Positions 9,943-18,420 of a DNA stretch of 44,125 bases are shown piece after piece. Source of the stretch: an uncultured Dorea sp. (GTDB lineage: Bacteria; Bacillota; Clostridia; Lachnospirales; Lachnospiraceae); NCBI GenBank assembly GCA_910589275.1, contig CAJUTH010000031.1:1-44125 (forward strand), given 5' to 3'. Positions within the stretch are counted from its first letter, which is position 1. Every line of letters starts with the position of its first letter. The notes under the pieces are model-generated. The model searched no databases. It saw only the letters and a list, made by a program, of their open reading frames with translations, and had not been told where the DNA came from. Made by a program: the position numbers and the translations under genes.

Positions 9943-9997
9943 TCTCAATCTTATCCTTCCTATTTGTACAGAGCGCGTATTTTCATATAATCAGTTT

Positions 9998-10026
9998 ATT
10001 ATAACTTCATAAAGTTAAATTGTCAA
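9998..10026 (-). promoter_or_regulatory. Consensus sigma-A promoter of the export operon
   Basis: On the minus strand, TTGACA (10,026-10,021) and TATAAT (10,003-9,998) are separated by exactly 17 bp, a 12/12 match to the housekeeping consensus. It lies about 55 bp upstream of the permease start and should drive permease, ATPase, methyltransferase fusion, GT, acyltransferase and phosphoglycerol transferase. Confidence 0.9.
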
Positions 10027-10053
10027 TCATACGGACATTCGCATCATACGGAC
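10026..10053 (-). repeat. Pair of 11-bp direct repeats abutting the -35 box
   Basis: The 11-mer GTCCGTATGAT (minus strand) occurs twice, at 10,036-10,026 and 10,053-10,043, start-to-start distance 17 bp. The proximal copy touches the -35 hexamer. The arrangement suits a regulator binding direct half-sites; no such regulator is identified. A short palindrome, ttcattatgaa, lies further upstream at 10,062-10,072. Confidence 0.55.
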
Positions 10054-10124
10054 GCAATTCGTTCATTATGAATATCGCTCTGAATTGTTGCTATGAGCGG
10101 CCTCTTAGACTGGAACTAGTAACA

Positions 10125-13100
10125 TTACGGCCGCCCTGTCAACACATCTGCTATTTCCTTCTCCATACAAGACGTGGTATGCTGTTTTACTGCCTTTTCG
10201 TATGCGTTCTTCGCCATCTGGCTTCTCAATTCTTCATCGTCTATCAGCTTCTGAAGCACGTCCTTCCACTCTTCTTTCGTTCTGCATAGACACCCGTCCG
10301 CTTCATGTTCCATAAATGCTTCGTATTCCGTATTCCAAGACGCGGCTGTAGGCACATGCGCCAGAGCAGCTTCCAGCCACTTGTTCTGGTGTGCAGAATT
10401 GTAAGTATCTGTATCTCCAATCGGCTGGAGATGAATATCCGTCCTTGCAAACAAAGATAGCGCTTCCCTCTCATTGGAAAAGCCGGTCTGCTCTATGTGT
10501 CCATATACCGGGGTAAACTCCGGCGGCAGCTCTATTTGTCCTCCAATCAAGAGATACACATTTTGATTCTGGTTCATGATATCCAGAATCACGTCCTTAA
10601 TCTCCCGGAAACCGCCGTCGCTTCCGGCAGTACAAAAATATCCTAATACTACCTTATTCGTATGAATTTCCCGCTTTATACTCTTTGATATAGTTACCAT
10701 TTCAAGGCTGGCCGCATCCCGCTTCATAAATACCGCTTTGTCAGGAAATTCCGTTTCAATATCTGCTTTCAAATTCTCCAAGGATACTATGCATGCATCA
10801 CATATCTTGAGAACTTCATATAACTCAGAAACGCCTCTCTTATATCTGTCAGTATCGTCTAGATCATAAAATACGGTTTTTCCATGTTCATGCGCTCTTT
10901 CAACAAATGCGCTTATTAATTCATAATCTGAACCGCCATATACTATAATATCAGTATATCGCTCTAAATCTTGATTATCTGCCTCCCGCAGCGTAATAAT
11001 ATCAGACGCCGCTCCTTTATAAAAAAGCTGCTCCCTAAAATGCCGAAGCCGTTCTTCCTCTAACTGCCATGCTTCTTCTGTCACAAATAATACTCTTTTT
11101 TGCTTGTTCTTTAATTTGCGGGCTTTTTCGATTATAGGGTGTGCAAGCGTATCTAGAATCGTCTGTATCTGCATATCCGGCAGTACAATTCCTTTCTCAT
11201 ACCGGGCAACGCGCTCCGCAGGCGCGCCTATGTCAAAGCACATTACAGGCATACCCATTTTCATAATTTCCTCTGCGGTATAAGAAAATGTCTCCGGCCA
11301 TATAGAGGGAATCAAAAAAACGTCTATATCATTCGCCAGCAGCAAATTCGGAATATTTTCCCTTGTATATTCTCCGGTTTCCTTAAATACAGAACTTCTA
11401 ATCTCTTTCTCGCTGCTCCCAATCAAAATAATTCGAATATTTAACTGCTCTTCCTCTATTCGGGCCGCTAATTTTTCTACAACTGCCCGTCCCTTATGTT
11501 CAGCCAATACTCCAAGCAAGCCAATATTCAAAGTATCCGTTGTTTTATATTTCTTCTCAATCCTTGGTAAATATGCAGTCGAATGAGGCCGTACAATCAT
11601 ATTGTCCAGCGGCCCGAATGCTTTTTCCATAATATTTTTGGAATTATTAGAAAAAACTATAATTTCTGTACATAGTTTCAATAATTCATGCCACTCCCGG
11701 CGCCATTTTTCTATAGAACCATAATCTGACGGCTGGATTTCTTCCATTTTACCCAAACATTCATTACAGACGCTATAGTCGTCTGGAATTCTGCAGTATT
11801 CCCCCTTCCAGTCTAACAAATTAATTGTAGGACATACGGCAAAGAAATCATGTATCAACATCCGGATGCTGACGCCTTTCTTAACTGCGCAATCCCTTAT
11901 TCCCTCCAGCAATTCATAAAATTCCGGATACGTCACAATCTCATTCAGCCAAATTGTACGAACAGGAATACAGTCTATCAGCCTAAACAGATCTTCATTA
12001 TTTTCTACATAAAATTGTACTTTAATATCTTTGAAATAATATAAAAATCTATATATCTCCTCTTTTAAATCATAGCGGACAATAATAAAAGCTTTCCCCT
12101 CATTAATATACTCATTCCTTTTCTCTTCCAAATATTTGGAAGCCCCGCCCCCAAAGCTATGGTCAAATGCAATTACTGCATCAAACTCTCTATTTTTCTG
12201 GAGCAGATTCATTTTTACATACTCTCTGATATGTTTATTCGGGTCCCATTCACAGTACCGTGCAACATCTTTATTATAATACGGATGCTTTTTTAGCAGG
12301 CTTTTTTCATGTTCTCTCAAATACCTTTTCTTATCTTCGCTTAAAAAGCTTCCCCCATGCTTATGGTACACAAATAAATTCTCTACATGCACATTTTTAT
12401 AGCCTTTTCTAATTGCCCTCTGACACCAGTCGTTTTCTTCACCATACCCTTTTCCAAAGGTCTCGGCATCAAAAACCCCTACCTCTTTCAGCGCTTTCCG
12501 GCTGACTCCCATACAAAATCCTACCCCGGTAGGTATCTTTTGATATACTGGCTGAATCTTCATAAATTCCTGATCGATTTCTGAAACATTCAAATCCATA
12601 AAGAGCGCATTATCTTTTAAAAATTCCGGAAAACTGCATATCGTCCCACAGTTAGTAAAAGGCGTTGATGAAGCCACTGCACTGTCCGTCAGAATTGGAA
12701 GCATTAAACGCTCCAGCCACATTTCCGGCAACTCTACGTCTGTATTGACCAGCGCAACATGATGACTGCTTAATCCAAACCCTCTATTCACGGTCTGTAC
12801 AAACCCCAAATTTACTTCATTCTCCAGCAGTACAACATGTTCTTTCCCCTCTGCATATGAATGAAGAAAGGGAAGTACTCTGGGATCCGTACTTTTATCA
12901 TTAATCAAAAACAAACGATACTTCATCTTTGTCAAGGCTACACTCTGCAATAATTTATCAAGGAAATGATATCCATTGTAAACAGGAATAATTACATCAA
13001 TACATTCTGTATACAAATGTTCTGGAAATTCAAACTTATACCGCTCACAGCTTTTCACAATATCGGCAATACCTATCCCCTGTTTTAAGGGATCAAACGG

Positions 13101-13481
13101 CTTCACCCTGATCGGGACGCTTATCTCTGCGTCTAAGTTATCCCTCAGTTCTCCCAAATACAGTTCATACGGCTTACCCTGAATATAGCAGCAGAGCAAT
13201 ACCTTAACATTTTTTGAACTGTCAAGAAGATATTCGCCTGCAAACCCGCTTTTTCGCGAACGTTCCTGTCCGTTTACCTCAAAAACATCTTCGCGCTCGA
13301 TACCATAAATAATAGCTTCTCTGCATTCTTCTCCGTGAGCACGGAAAATAATCTGGATTTTTTCAATATCCTTTTTTTCTGAAAAAATCCATCCCTTAAC
13401 TGTAACAACATCCCCCGCAAGCTCCATTACATCTATAATATATCTAATCTTTAAAAGCTTATTTTGTATTTTGGCAAGCAT
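10125..13481 (-). CDS. Multidomain glycosyltransferase (beta domain, GT2, GT4, second GT-B-like)
   Basis: This 1118-aa cytoplasmic enzyme probably builds the polysaccharide backbone or linker. Residues 1-115 form a beta-rich domain (VKGWIF at 28-33, EREDV, SGF) with the same pattern as the insert in the 821-aa enzyme. Residues ~160-390 are GT2 (IDVIIPVYNG, INDKSTD, NTDVEL, then a GxGEENDWC acceptor-site motif). Residues ~440-780 resemble GT4, with IGLLGVLAEHKG and SIWPETFSYTAEE. Residues ~795-1118 look like another Rossmann-type GT lobe pair (RVLFVTEE, VFYDLDDTDRY, YFCTAGSDGG). The start has AAGGAG 6 nt upstream. It sits between the autolysin terminator and the export-operon promoter, so it may have its own transcript. 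Donors and linkages cannot be inferred. Confidence 0.82.
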   Translation of the reverse strand: MLAKIQNKLLKIRYIIDVMELAGDVVTVKGWIFSEKKDIEKIQIIFRAHGEECREAIIYGIEREDVFEVNGQERSRKSGFAGEYLLDSSKNVKVLLCCYIQGKPYELYLGELRDNLDAEISVPIRVKPFDPLKQGIGIADIVKSCERYKFEFPEHLYTECIDVIIPVYNGYHFLDKLLQSVALTKMKYRLFLINDKSTDPRVLPFLHSYAEGKEHVVLLENEVNLGFVQTVNRGFGLSSHHVALVNTDVELPEMWLERLMLPILTDSAVASSTPFTNCGTICSFPEFLKDNALFMDLNVSEIDQEFMKIQPVYQKIPTGVGFCMGVSRKALKEVGVFDAETFGKGYGEENDWCQRAIRKGYKNVHVENLFVYHKHGGSFLSEDKKRYLREHEKSLLKKHPYYNKDVARYCEWDPNKHIREYVKMNLLQKNREFDAVIAFDHSFGGGASKYLEEKRNEYINEGKAFIIVRYDLKEEIYRFLYYFKDIKVQFYVENNEDLFRLIDCIPVRTIWLNEIVTYPEFYELLEGIRDCAVKKGVSIRMLIHDFFAVCPTINLLDWKGEYCRIPDDYSVCNECLGKMEEIQPSDYGSIEKWRREWHELLKLCTEIIVFSNNSKNIMEKAFGPLDNMIVRPHSTAYLPRIEKKYKTTDTLNIGLLGVLAEHKGRAVVEKLAARIEEEQLNIRIILIGSSEKEIRSSVFKETGEYTRENIPNLLLANDIDVFLIPSIWPETFSYTAEEIMKMGMPVMCFDIGAPAERVARYEKGIVLPDMQIQTILDTLAHPIIEKARKLKNKQKRVLFVTEEAWQLEEERLRHFREQLFYKGAASDIITLREADNQDLERYTDIIVYGGSDYELISAFVERAHEHGKTVFYDLDDTDRYKRGVSELYEVLKICDACIVSLENLKADIETEFPDKAVFMKRDAASLEMVTISKSIKREIHTNKVVLGYFCTAGSDGGFREIKDVILDIMNQNQNVYLLIGGQIELPPEFTPVYGHIEQTGFSNEREALSLFARTDIHLQPIGDTDTYNSAHQNKWLEAALAHVPTAASWNTEYEAFMEHEADGCLCRTKEEWKDVLQKLIDDEELRSQMAKNAYEKAVKQHTTSCMEKEIADVLTGRP

Positions 13482-13571
13482 CCTTATCTCCTTATTCTTA
13501 TATCATCTCAAACCAACTCTATAGATCATCCATATACCCCAATATTGGCATCTTTCTTAAATGTACAGCAA

Positions 13572-13615
13572 TTAACAAACTCTCCGCAGCATAAAACACT
13601 GCGGAGGGTTGTTAA
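13572..13615 (-). terminator. Intrinsic terminator-like hairpin after the autolysin gene
   Basis: An 8-bp perfect GC-rich stem, CTCCGCAG (13,582-13,589) with CTGCGGAG (13,599-13,606), is extended outward by TTAACAA/TTGTTAA (13,572-13,578 and 13,609-13,615). It begins 10 bp after the autolysin stop. The T tract on the minus-strand side is short (GTTTGTTAATT), so termination may be incomplete. Confidence 0.7.
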
Positions 13616-13624
13616 AATAAAAAC

Positions 13625-16600
13625 CTACATGCTTTTTAATACCTTTATCATTGCCACAATATCCAGACCGTAATTTTCCCCTGTAGCCCAACCGGCGCCT
13701 GTCGGATTCTCTTTCTGTCCAAGCCACTCCACATACCGCGCCGCTCCTCTCGTAACCTTATCAAATCTTGGATCTACTTTCGGATTATTCAAAGCTGCAG
13801 TAGAACCATATGCCTTCAAATGCTGTATCTGTGCCCGGATTCCTGTTCTTACATCAGGAAAAGACGCGCAGTTCCCATTTGCATTGCCATCCAAAGCGCC
13901 TATTCCGGCAAAATTGAACTGCCCAATATTAACGATACCGCCATATTTCAGCCATCCGGTCTCTTTCATTGCTTGTGCAAAAGCTACCTCTGCACGTACC
14001 CCTTCCATTGCCGCCTCATCGTAATACATCTGGCAGAAGGTTCTAAGATCGGGCGCACCTCCGGCTCCCAATTCCCTTGAAGGATACGCGATACTACTAT
14101 GCCTCTCATAGTATCTGACCATCTGGTCAACGGTAGCTGTCGTATCCCCCATAATCGTATATCTCTGTGTTGCTTTTACCGTCTGTGTCATAATTCCGAC
14201 ACAAGAAGATACGCCGTTTCCGGAAATGGCATATATATGAATATTATAATTTCCAGAATTATAATTGTGATACATCGGATCCACATTTACTGCATAACTT
14301 CCATCGCTTTGTTTCTTTGCGTCGTACCACTTAATATCACTCTGGTCTGCCTGAGACCACACCGGAACCTGAACCTTTGATACTCCAGACGCTGACTTTA
14401 TGCCGGATATTACCACCTGAAAGCTGCCATACTCATTATCATATCCTGTTACCCTTACACTTGTCCCTGTAGGAGTTGATATACTAAAATCCGTCGCTCC
14501 GATAAAGACCATATCACCATTTGCCAGCGTTGCATATGCATGCACATGATACTTGCCCGCCGTCTTATGGTTTCTGATATCGGCTGAAGCTGTCCAGTCT
14601 CCGGATGAATTTCTACTTCCATTGTACCATTTCAAATCATCCTGACCGCCCGCCTCGCTCCAGACTCCGAATCTTACGCTTTTTAACACGCCCAAAAAGC
14701 TTATGTTGGACGCTTTCAAGTTGTACGTTGTCTCTTTTCCATCCTTGTCTGACGCGCTGACTTTAGCGTTCGGCATAGTCACACTCTGGCTTAACCCGCC
14801 GCCGAATGCCTCTACTCCATTTCCCGCCGTAACATATACATGGACCTTATATGTGCCTGCGGCATACTTATGGTTCGCCATGCTGACCTTTGCCTTATAG
14901 CTGCCGTCGCTCTGCCTTCCCATATCATACCACTTCATATCGCTCTGGTTCGCCGCGCACCATACCGCCGCCCGGACCTTTGAAACCCCCGATGCTGATT
15001 TCACATCGGATACTTTAAGGTCAAATGTTCCGGCGTTTTGGTTCTTCCCAGTTACTGTTACATTTAATGTGGGATTTGACACCTTAAATGTTGCCGCCCC
15101 TATAAATACCAGATTCCCGTTTGCCAGCGTTGCATACGCATGCACATAATATTTACCCGCTGTTTTATGCTTCCTGATATCGGCTGTGGCTGTCCAGTCT
15201 CCTGATGAATTACGAGTTCCATTATACCATTGTATATCATCCTGACCGCCCACATCGCTCCACACTCCGAATCTTACACCTTTCAATGCGCCCAAAAAAC
15301 TCACGTTGGACGCTTTCAGGTTATACGTTGTCTCTTTTCCATCCTTGTCTGACGCGCTGACTTTGACGTCCGGCATAGTCACGCTCTGGCTTAACCCGCC
15401 GCCGAATGCCTCCATTCCATTTCCGGTTGTAACATATATATGAATCTTATAAGTGCCTACAGCATACTTATGGTTCGCCATGCTGACTTTTGCTGTATAG
15501 CTTCCGTCGCTCTGCCTTCCCATATCATACCACTTCATATCGCTCTGGTTTTCCGTACACCATACCGCCGCCCGGACCTTTGAAATCCCTGATACTGATT
15601 TCACATCGGACACTTTGATGTCAAATGTTCCGGCATTTTGGTTCTTTCCTGTCACTACTGCTTTTAACGTTGGATTTGATACCTTATATGTCGTTGATCC
15701 TATAAATACTATATTTCCATTTGCCTGTGTTGCGTACGCATGCACATAATACTTGCCCGCCGTCTTATGCTTCCTGATATCGGCTGCTGCCGTCCAGTCT
15801 CCGGATGAATTTCTGGTTCCATCGTACCATTTTAGATCATCCTGGCCGCCCGCCTCGCTCCAGACTGCGAACCTTACGCCTTTCAGCACTCCCAAAAAGC
15901 CTGTATTAGATGCCTTCAGATTATAAGTTGTCTCTTTTCCATCCTTATCAGACGCGCTAATCTTTATATTCGGCAAGGACATGCTCTGAGTCAGTCCGCC
16001 GCCAAACGCTTCTATTCCGTTCCCGGCTGTAATATATACGTGGACCTTATATGTACCTACGGTATATTTATGATTTGCCATGCTGACTTTCGCCGTATAG
16101 CTGCCGTCGCTCTTCTTACTCATATCATACCACTTCATATCGCTCTGATTCTCCGCACACCATACCGCCGCTCTAATTTTCGAAACTCCTGATGCAGATT
16201 TCACATCAGATGCTTTGAGATCAAAGGTTCCTGCATCTTGGTTCTTCCCCGTTACCGCCACCTTCAATGTAGGCGCCGATACCTTAAATCCTGTAGCCCC
16301 TAAAAAACGCTGGCTTCCATCTTCCAGCAAGGCATATACATGGACGTTATAATCACCCGCCCTCTTATGCTTGGCAATATCTGCCGTAGTCGTCCAAGTT
16401 ACCCTCTTTCCGCTCTTGCTTTGATCTCCATTATACCACTGAAGATCTTCCTGCTGTCCGCCGCTCCACACTGCAAATTGCACCTTTTGCACCGCCTTCG
16501 GCATATCTGGGAATACCGCGTTCAACTTATACTGTTTTTCTTTTGATACTTCCGTATAGCTGACCTTACAGCTCGGATCCGTTGACATATAAAACGAGAC

Positions 16601-18268
16601 ATTGTAATTGCCTCCTGTTGCAGTATAGTTTCCTCCGCCATTATAATCTTTGGTACTTATACTAATCGTCCCTTTTCCCTCTGAAAGCGTATGCGTCTTA
16701 CTTACCCCGGTAGTCGTATTTTTAATTGTTACTTTCCCATTACTTCCAAGACCCGCCGCCTGAATAACAGCCGTTCCGGCAAATTCGTCCAAATCTTTAA
16801 CCCATATCCCTGATCCTTTGGATAGTCCCAGGTAATTTGCAATTCCCGTAGCGTCCGCTATTCCCAGCTTCTTCAATTTAGCGTCGGTATTAAGATACTT
16901 CTCGTAATCAGAATTATTGTCTATAAATGCATGTTCAATAATAATCCCCGCCATTCCAAACTCTTTGGCGTACCGGCTTATCCCGTAATAATCTTTTCCC
17001 GAACTTTCATCCCTCGTTTTAACGCCTCTGCCTGTCAGCCCCAGCTTTAGAAGCTCCGGAAGGATCTTCTCTCCCAGTTCCTGCCCATGCGCGCCGATTG
17101 TCGCATTGCCGTTATTATTCGGAACCCATATTTCCGCGCCATATGCGTTTCCGTTCGCAGCGTTCAGATGTATACTGACAAGAATATCTGCGCCTGCATC
17201 ACTCGCGAACTTAGCCCGTTCATAAATCGTAGGGCAGGTTGCATCTGAATCACGGGTCATTACAACTTTTACATTATTATATTCCTCTATCTCCGCCTTT
17301 GCATACTGGGCAATCTTGAGACATAAATCCTTTTCGTATGCATGATAGGTTGCATTCGATGCCCCGCCATCATGCGCGCCATGCCCCGGATCCAACGCAA
17401 CGATCCATGTCTTGGCTGCTCTGGCTGCCGCCCTCGACTTTGGCGCGGCGCTTCTCGCCGCAGCCGCCTCTCCAACCACTTCTGCCGCATCCTCCAGCGT
17501 AGTTTCTATCTCTTCTTCCGCATTCTCTATGTTTTCCTCATCCAATACAACTACGGAGGCCTCTACTTCATCAAGAGGTATATCCGACGCATCCTCTGGA
17601 TAAGATTCATATCCCTCATACTCTTCGTTAACTCCAAATTTTGCCTCAATCTGCAATTCCGACAAATCTAAGGCATACTCCACATCATCCTGAACATACT
17701 TCAATAAAGTAAACTGATATGTACCGCTCTCTTTTTCCACAAATGCTTTATTAAACAGAAATAAATTCTCTGTCTGCTTGGTATTTACCCATTCGCTCTG
17801 AGAACCGTCGGCTTTTTCACATACCAGCGTCATGGAAAAAATATTTTCGCTTCCATCCCCCCATGAAACCACAACATTCTCTTCTGCCGGCGTCTCCAGA
17901 TAAGGACTTTCCACGTAAATGTAATTCAGCTTCCCTTTTTCTGCCGCGGCAGTCTGATTATCTTCTGGAGTATTCTCATCCACAGCCAGAATATCACTGT
18001 CAGATTTGCCGTCCTGCTCCTTGGCCGCTGTTTCTTGTTCAGCTTCTGCGGTCTCCTGTGCCGGCGCCTTCTCCCCGTCCTGCCGCTGTTCCGGCTGCTT
18101 TTCCTCATCCGGTATCTCTGTTTCCTGCTCTTTGCCTGCTGCCTGCTGTATATCCGTTTCCTTCTGCGCCCCTATATCCGCAGCATTTATTTCCTGCATT
18201 GGAACACATCCCAAAAACAGCAATATACACAGAAGTCCTGCCACTGTTCTCTTTACTGCCTGAGTCAT
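13625..18268 (-). CDS. Secreted bifunctional autolysin: N-acetylmuramoyl-L-alanine amidase + GBS Bsp-like repeats + glucosaminidase
   Basis: This is a 1547-aa peptidoglycan hydrolase. The start at 18,268 is chosen over 18,298 because AAGGAGG lies 9 nt upstream and the product begins directly with a signal peptide (basic start, hydrophobic core to ~30). A Glu/Gln/Ala-rich linker (~35-110) and a small beta domain follow. The amidase_3 domain is at ~288-480 with zinc ligands H296 (DPGHG), E312 (YEKD) and H367 (SIHLNA) and catalytic E445 (EHAFIDN). Eight repeats of the form VWxxxxxQxDxxWY occupy ~575-1350, alternating between two subtypes. The C-terminus (~1375-1547) resembles GH73-type glucosaminidase, with E in AMKETGW. 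It has its own promoter and terminator. The repeats probably anchor the enzyme to wall glycan, as choline-binding or SH3 repeats do elsewhere. Confidence 0.92.
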   Translation of the reverse strand: MTQAVKRTVAGLLCILLFLGCVPMQEINAADIGAQKETDIQQAAGKEQETEIPDEEKQPEQRQDGEKAPAQETAEAEQETAAKEQDGKSDSDILAVDENTPEDNQTAAAEKGKLNYIYVESPYLETPAEENVVVSWGDGSENIFSMTLVCEKADGSQSEWVNTKQTENLFLFNKAFVEKESGTYQFTLLKYVQDDVEYALDLSELQIEAKFGVNEEYEGYESYPEDASDIPLDEVEASVVVLDEENIENAEEEIETTLEDAAEVVGEAAAARSAAPKSRAAARAAKTWIVALDPGHGAHDGGASNATYHAYEKDLCLKIAQYAKAEIEEYNNVKVVMTRDSDATCPTIYERAKFASDAGADILVSIHLNAANGNAYGAEIWVPNNNGNATIGAHGQELGEKILPELLKLGLTGRGVKTRDESSGKDYYGISRYAKEFGMAGIIIEHAFIDNNSDYEKYLNTDAKLKKLGIADATGIANYLGLSKGSGIWVKDLDEFAGTAVIQAAGLGSNGKVTIKNTTTGVSKTHTLSEGKGTISISTKDYNGGGNYTATGGNYNVSFYMSTDPSCKVSYTEVSKEKQYKLNAVFPDMPKAVQKVQFAVWSGGQQEDLQWYNGDQSKSGKRVTWTTTADIAKHKRAGDYNVHVYALLEDGSQRFLGATGFKVSAPTLKVAVTGKNQDAGTFDLKASDVKSASGVSKIRAAVWCAENQSDMKWYDMSKKSDGSYTAKVSMANHKYTVGTYKVHVYITAGNGIEAFGGGLTQSMSLPNIKISASDKDGKETTYNLKASNTGFLGVLKGVRFAVWSEAGGQDDLKWYDGTRNSSGDWTAAADIRKHKTAGKYYVHAYATQANGNIVFIGSTTYKVSNPTLKAVVTGKNQNAGTFDIKVSDVKSVSGISKVRAAVWCTENQSDMKWYDMGRQSDGSYTAKVSMANHKYAVGTYKIHIYVTTGNGMEAFGGGLSQSVTMPDVKVSASDKDGKETTYNLKASNVSFLGALKGVRFGVWSDVGGQDDIQWYNGTRNSSGDWTATADIRKHKTAGKYYVHAYATLANGNLVFIGAATFKVSNPTLNVTVTGKNQNAGTFDLKVSDVKSASGVSKVRAAVWCAANQSDMKWYDMGRQSDGSYKAKVSMANHKYAAGTYKVHVYVTAGNGVEAFGGGLSQSVTMPNAKVSASDKDGKETTYNLKASNISFLGVLKSVRFGVWSEAGGQDDLKWYNGSRNSSGDWTASADIRNHKTAGKYHVHAYATLANGDMVFIGATDFSISTPTGTSVRVTGYDNEYGSFQVVISGIKSASGVSKVQVPVWSQADQSDIKWYDAKKQSDGSYAVNVDPMYHNYNSGNYNIHIYAISGNGVSSCVGIMTQTVKATQRYTIMGDTTATVDQMVRYYERHSSIAYPSRELGAGGAPDLRTFCQMYYDEAAMEGVRAEVAFAQAMKETGWLKYGGIVNIGQFNFAGIGALDGNANGNCASFPDVRTGIRAQIQHLKAYGSTAALNNPKVDPRFDKVTRGAARYVEWLGQKENPTGAGWATGENYGLDIVAMIKVLKSM
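14461..16260 (-). repeat. Three exact-length 600-bp tandem repeats within the autolysin gene
   Basis: Copies at 14,461-15,060, 15,061-15,660 and 15,661-16,260 align base for base with no length change. For example, the segment tctcttttccatccttgtct is at about 14,731, 15,331 and 15,931, the last copy with small changes. A degenerate fourth copy continues from 16,261. Each unit encodes 200 residues, meaning one A-type and one B-type GBS Bsp-like domain. The two lower-coordinate full units look most alike. Confidence 0.9.
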
Positions 18269-18328
18269 ATATCTGTTCCTCCTTATTATCTTATCCATAA
18301 CTCTTCCTGTTTTACGGAATACTTATTC

Positions 18329-18357
18329 ATTATACATATTACTTATCGTTTTTTCAA
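18329..18357 (-). promoter_or_regulatory. Promoter of the autolysin gene
   Basis: On the minus strand TTGAAA (18,357-18,352) and TATAAT (18,334-18,329) are 17 bp apart, an 11/12 match to the sigma-A consensus. The leader to the chosen ATG at 18,268 is about 55 nt. Confidence 0.85.
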
Positions 18358-18420
18358 CCTCGTCAAATAAGACTCCTATAACAAAATTATCCAAAGTTAC
18401 TGTTCACTCCGTTCACAGCA

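Noticed and set aside
10097..10134. gcggcc/ggccgc inverted repeat around the stop of the 1118-aa gene as a terminator
   Set aside because: Only 6 bp with a 26-nt loop and no T run; too weak to call.
14461..16260. Regular repeats that might suggest a CRISPR array
   Set aside because: The period is 600 bp, there are no short repeats with unique spacers, and the repeats are in frame with protein domains.
18268..18298. Upstream start of the autolysin at 18,298
   Set aside because: It would place ten polar residues before the signal peptide, and the AAGGAGG site is positioned for the ATG at 18,268.
18268..18298. Lipoprotein reading of the autolysin signal (LFLGC)
   Set aside because: The residues before the cysteine fit the lipobox poorly and an ordinary cleavage site follows; left as a secreted protein.
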